Assembly (NCBI RefSeq): GCF_009674485.1
Contig: NZ_WKJJ01000006.1
Location: 300,848 to 364,847 of the forward strand
DNA: 64,000 nucleotides
Origin: Pseudoduganella rivuli
Lineage (GTDB): Bacteria; Pseudomonadota; Gammaproteobacteria; Burkholderiales; Burkholderiaceae_D
Reading direction: 5' to 3'
The position numbers were made by a program, and so were the translations under genes. Under the pieces are notes generated by a model that was not told the DNA's origin, did not search any database, and saw only the letters and a program-made list of their open reading frames with translations. Shown here piece by piece: positions 62,286-64,000 of this stretch. Each line of letters starts with the position of its first letter. The first letter of the stretch is position 1.

Positions 62286-62988
62286 GGCGCAGCATGGCGG
62301 CTTTGACAGCGGCCGCCGTCTTGTTGGCGGCGCCCAGTTTTTCCACCGCGTTATTGAGGTGAAAGTTCACGGTGCGCTCGGAAATCGCCGTGATTTGCGC
62401 GATTTCGCCGGATGTTTTCCCGTCGGCTGTCCAGCGCAGCATTTCCGCTTCGCGCGCTGTCAGTTCAACCGGATTGACGCTGTAGGGACGGGGACGGCTG
62501 GCAGCGATGCGCGCCATGGCGGTATGCGTGGCATGCGTCAGCCATGACAGTTGCAGCGTCTTGGCGCGCAACTCCTGTTCCGTCAGCGCTTCGCCGCCGC
62601 GGGCCAGGGTCATCATGCCGACATTGCCTTGCGCATCGTAGGACGATTGCGCCCAGCCTACTTGCAGGCCGTGGCTGCGCGCCTCTTCCCAGAAGGGGCG
62701 CGCCTGTTCGAACAGGGGTTCCGACCAGATCAGCGGCATGGTGGAACGCAAGGCGTGGGCTACGGTGGGGTCGACGGCCATGTAATGCTGTTCCGCATAG
62801 CGTTGCTGCCAGGCGGACGGATAGGTGCTGCCCATGATGACGCGGGGATTGGACAGGGGCAGCGGCGAGCGCATGCCATAGGCGCAGTAGTCGAATCCCA
62901 ATGCCCGGGCGGCTTGGTCCAGCACCGCCAGCATGGCGGTCTCGCCGTCGGCGGCATCGAGCGCCGCAGTGATGTCGTGTATGTCCAA
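62278..62988 (-). CDS. LuxR-family autoinducer-binding regulator (solo)
   Basis: The 236-residue protein has an N-terminal autoinducer-binding domain and a C-terminal LuxR helix-turn-helix (LTAREAEMLRWTADGKTSGEIAQ, ISERTVNFHL). The pocket residues of TraR/LuxR are all present: Trp and Tyr in AWQQRY, Asp-Pro in AVDPTV, Trp in LIWSE and Gly in SHGLQVG. It should bind an acyl-homoserine-lactone-like signal. No luxI synthase is in the window, so it is a solo here. The only in-frame start at the right place is TTG (62988); the ATG further in would cut the first helix. A lux-box-like site lies 33 bp upstream. Confidence 0.9.
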   Translation of the reverse strand: MDIHDITAALDAADGETAMLAVLDQAARALGFDYCAYGMRSPLPLSNPRVIMGSTYPSAWQQRYAEQHYMAVDPTVAHALRSTMPLIWSEPLFEQARPFWEEARSHGLQVGWAQSSYDAQGNVGMMTLARGGEALTEQELRAKTLQLSWLTHATHTAMARIAASRPRPYSVNPVELTAREAEMLRWTADGKTSGEIAQITAISERTVNFHLNNAVEKLGAANKTAAAVKAAMLRLL

Positions 62989-63020
62989 TCCGGGATCTGT
63001 CGTGCGGTGGTGAAGCTGTC

Positions 63021-63040
63021 AACTGTCAACATTGACAGGT
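63021..63040 (-). promoter_or_regulatory. Lux-box-like operator upstream of luxR
   Basis: On the minus strand ACCTGTCAATGTTGACAGTT matches the lux-box form NNCTG-N10-CAGNN with a CTGTCAA/TTGACAG palindrome. It lies between the GNAT gene and luxR and suggests autoregulation. A second TTGACAG follows directly. Confidence 0.65.
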
Positions 63041-63079
63041 GGAGCGACAGTAGCAGTCCGGATCAATAATGTCAAAAAT

Positions 63080-63640
63080 TCAAGTAGGCGATGTTGCAAT
63101 GGCGCTGCATGCGCGGCGCATGATGATGGCGGCACGGGGGATGCCGTCCGGCGCGGCAAAATACGCGGGCACTTCGCCGATTTCCGTGAAGCCGGCGCTG
63201 CGATAGATGTGGCGGGCGCCGTGCCATTCCGGGTGCACGATGAGTATCGCGCTGCGCAACTGGTGATGGCGTTCGCGCATCGCGGCCAGCGCGCCGTTGA
63301 ACAGGCGCCGGCCCCAGCCCGTGCCGCGCAGCACGGGATCGACCACCATCGACGACACGTAGATTTCTTCGCCATCCGCGCGGTGCGTATCCTGCGCACG
63401 ATGGTCGCGTGCAAAACGCGCCAGCGGCGCCGGCTCTTCAAAGCGCCAGAATTCAGCGCACAGGTAACCGAATACACGCTCGCCATCGGCTAATACCCAG
63501 CAGCCATCGCCGCCTGCGGCCAACCGTTCGGCAAAGGTGGCTTCCGTTTCCTGGATGGCGGGGGCAAAGCCGGCGCGCTCGAGACGCATGATGTCAGCCA
63601 GGTCGCTGGCGACGGCCTGGCGCAATTGCAGATGTTCCAT
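63080..63640 (-). CDS. GNAT family N-acetyltransferase
   Basis: The 186-residue protein has the GNAT fold: LQLRQAVASDLADIMRLERAGF at the N-terminus, IYVSSMVVDPVLRGTGWGRRLF with the acetyl-CoA loop (RGTGWG), and an ARHIYRSAGFTEIG motif B-like end. The start at 63640 (MEHLQLRQ) fits the family better than one further 5', which would run into the rRNA terminator. The substrate is unknown. It lies between the rRNA operon terminator and luxR; no linkage is evident. Confidence 0.88.
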   Translation of the reverse strand: MEHLQLRQAVASDLADIMRLERAGFAPAIQETEATFAERLAAGGDGCWVLADGERVFGYLCAEFWRFEEPAPLARFARDHRAQDTHRADGEEIYVSSMVVDPVLRGTGWGRRLFNGALAAMRERHHQLRSAILIVHPEWHGARHIYRSAGFTEIGEVPAYFAAPDGIPRAAIIMRRACSAIATSPT

Positions 63641-63655
63641 GAAGAGTCCCAATGC

Positions 63656-63692
63656 AAAAAACCCCGCCAAGAGCTAACTCAGCGGGGTTTTT
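63656..63692 (-). terminator. Terminator of the rRNA operon
   Basis: Read on the minus strand, AAAAACCCCGC and GCGGGGTTTTTT enclose a 14-nt loop, ending 12 bp past the 5S gene. Confidence 0.9.
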
Positions 63693-63703
63693 CTATATAA
63701 CTA

Positions 63704-63817
63704 GCCTGACGATAACCTACTTTCACACTGGTTGCAGCACTATCATCGGCGCAGAGTCGTTTCACGGTCCTGTTCGGGATGGGAAGGGGTGGGACCGACT
63801 TGCTATGGTCATCAGGC
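63704..63817 (-). rRNA. rrf: 5S ribosomal RNA
   Basis: The minus strand begins GCCTGATGACCATAGCAAGT and ends GTTATCGTCAGGC, the closing stem of 5S. The conserved core CCCATCCCGAACAGGACCG and the ACGACTCTGCGCCGATGATAG segment are present. Length is 114 bp. The gene is complete and belongs to the operon read leftwards from the right edge. Confidence 0.95.
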
Positions 63818-63922
63818 TTTGACTTGTCGCGTCACTGGCTATGGCCAGCAACTGCAATCCGGAAGAAGTAAATTTGGGTAACTCATCATCGAGTAAATGC
63901 GTATAACCGGCAAGGTTATAGG
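63818..63922 (-). other. 23S-5S spacer
   Basis: About 105 bp with no tRNA. TATAACC and GGTTATA (63902-63920) form a short stem next to the 23S 3' end, probably part of rRNA processing. Confidence 0.6.
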
Positions 63923-64000
63923 GACAAGCCGTACGGGCAATTAGTACTGGTTAGCTTAATGCATTACTGCACTTCCACACCCAGCCTATCAACGTCCTGG
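63923..64000 (-). rRNA. rrl: 23S ribosomal RNA, 3' end (partial)
   Basis: The minus strand reads CCAGGACGTTGATAGGCTGG at the window edge and continues to CTAACCAGTACTAATTGCCC and GGCTTGTCC, the conserved 3' end of betaproteobacterial 23S rRNA. Only about 78 bp are inside the window; the rest of the gene and the 16S lie to the right. The exact 3' end is approximate. Confidence 0.93.

Noticed and set aside
1..64000. CRISPR arrays, transposase genes, prophage genes
   Set aside because: No regularly spaced repeats, no IS-type terminal repeats with a transposase, and no phage structural genes were seen.

Overview
The window is GC-rich chromosomal DNA that reads like a betaproteobacterium of the Oxalobacteraceae (Massilia/Duganella/Janthinobacterium type). 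The 5S rRNA and the 3' end of a 23S rRNA at the right edge have betaproteobacterial sequence. The genes are mostly chromosomal housekeeping, signalling and envelope functions in short operons with many 4-bp ATGA overlaps. The genus is an inference; no species is claimed.

Layout. (1) 1-3161: a signalling cluster made of the Hpt end of a hybrid kinase, an HD-GYP response regulator and a double-receiver histidine kinase. (2) 3277-7885: an unrecognised protein, a TcyP-type cystine symporter, a histidine phosphatase, NAD(P)H-hydrate dehydratase and a small lipoprotein. (3) 8074-12506 (minus): an RND efflux pump and its adaptor. (4) 12700-21310: a DUF212 protein, a DUF475 membrane protein, a divergent lysR/lysA pair, a 777-residue coiled-coil protein, the kinase SrkA and YecA. 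(5) 21474-27103: a secreted DUF1800/DUF1501 pair facing an Ig-like/propeller lipoprotein. (6) 27324-35763: Orn, an M48 peptidase, a pterin dehydratase, RsgA, a 942-residue soluble TPR-GAF histidine kinase, and argF-argG. (7) 35812-37852: a small accessory island with a well-formed integron attC site (36465-36521) and cassette-like small genes. (8) 38049-48658: a complete Wsp surface-sensing operon, wspA-wspA-B-C-D-E-F-R, with the receptor gene duplicated in tandem. (9) 48750-52756: murB, yajQ, nitronate monooxygenase and a DHH phosphoesterase. (10) 52864-57255 (minus): a two-component system followed by eptA and a PAP2 phosphatase, with a PmrA-like direct repeat upstream of eptA. (11) 57392-59698: a secreted isoamylase. 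(12) 59731-62988 (minus): a LuxR-type solo regulator and an ABC exporter, with a lux-box-like site in front of each. (13) 63080-64000: a GNAT acetyltransferase and the end of a leftward rRNA operon.

How the parts work together. Cyclic di-GMP recurs: degradation or sensing by HD-GYP, synthesis by WspR under the Wsp chemosensory complex, and a YajQ-type effector. Lipid A modification (EptA plus PAP2) sits with its own two-component control. Quorum-type control probably acts on the ABC exporter. The most interesting features are the attC island, the duplicated WspA, the LuxR/lux-box/ABC module with its extra palindrome, the giant coiled-coil protein, and a dispersed palindrome found only between convergent genes.
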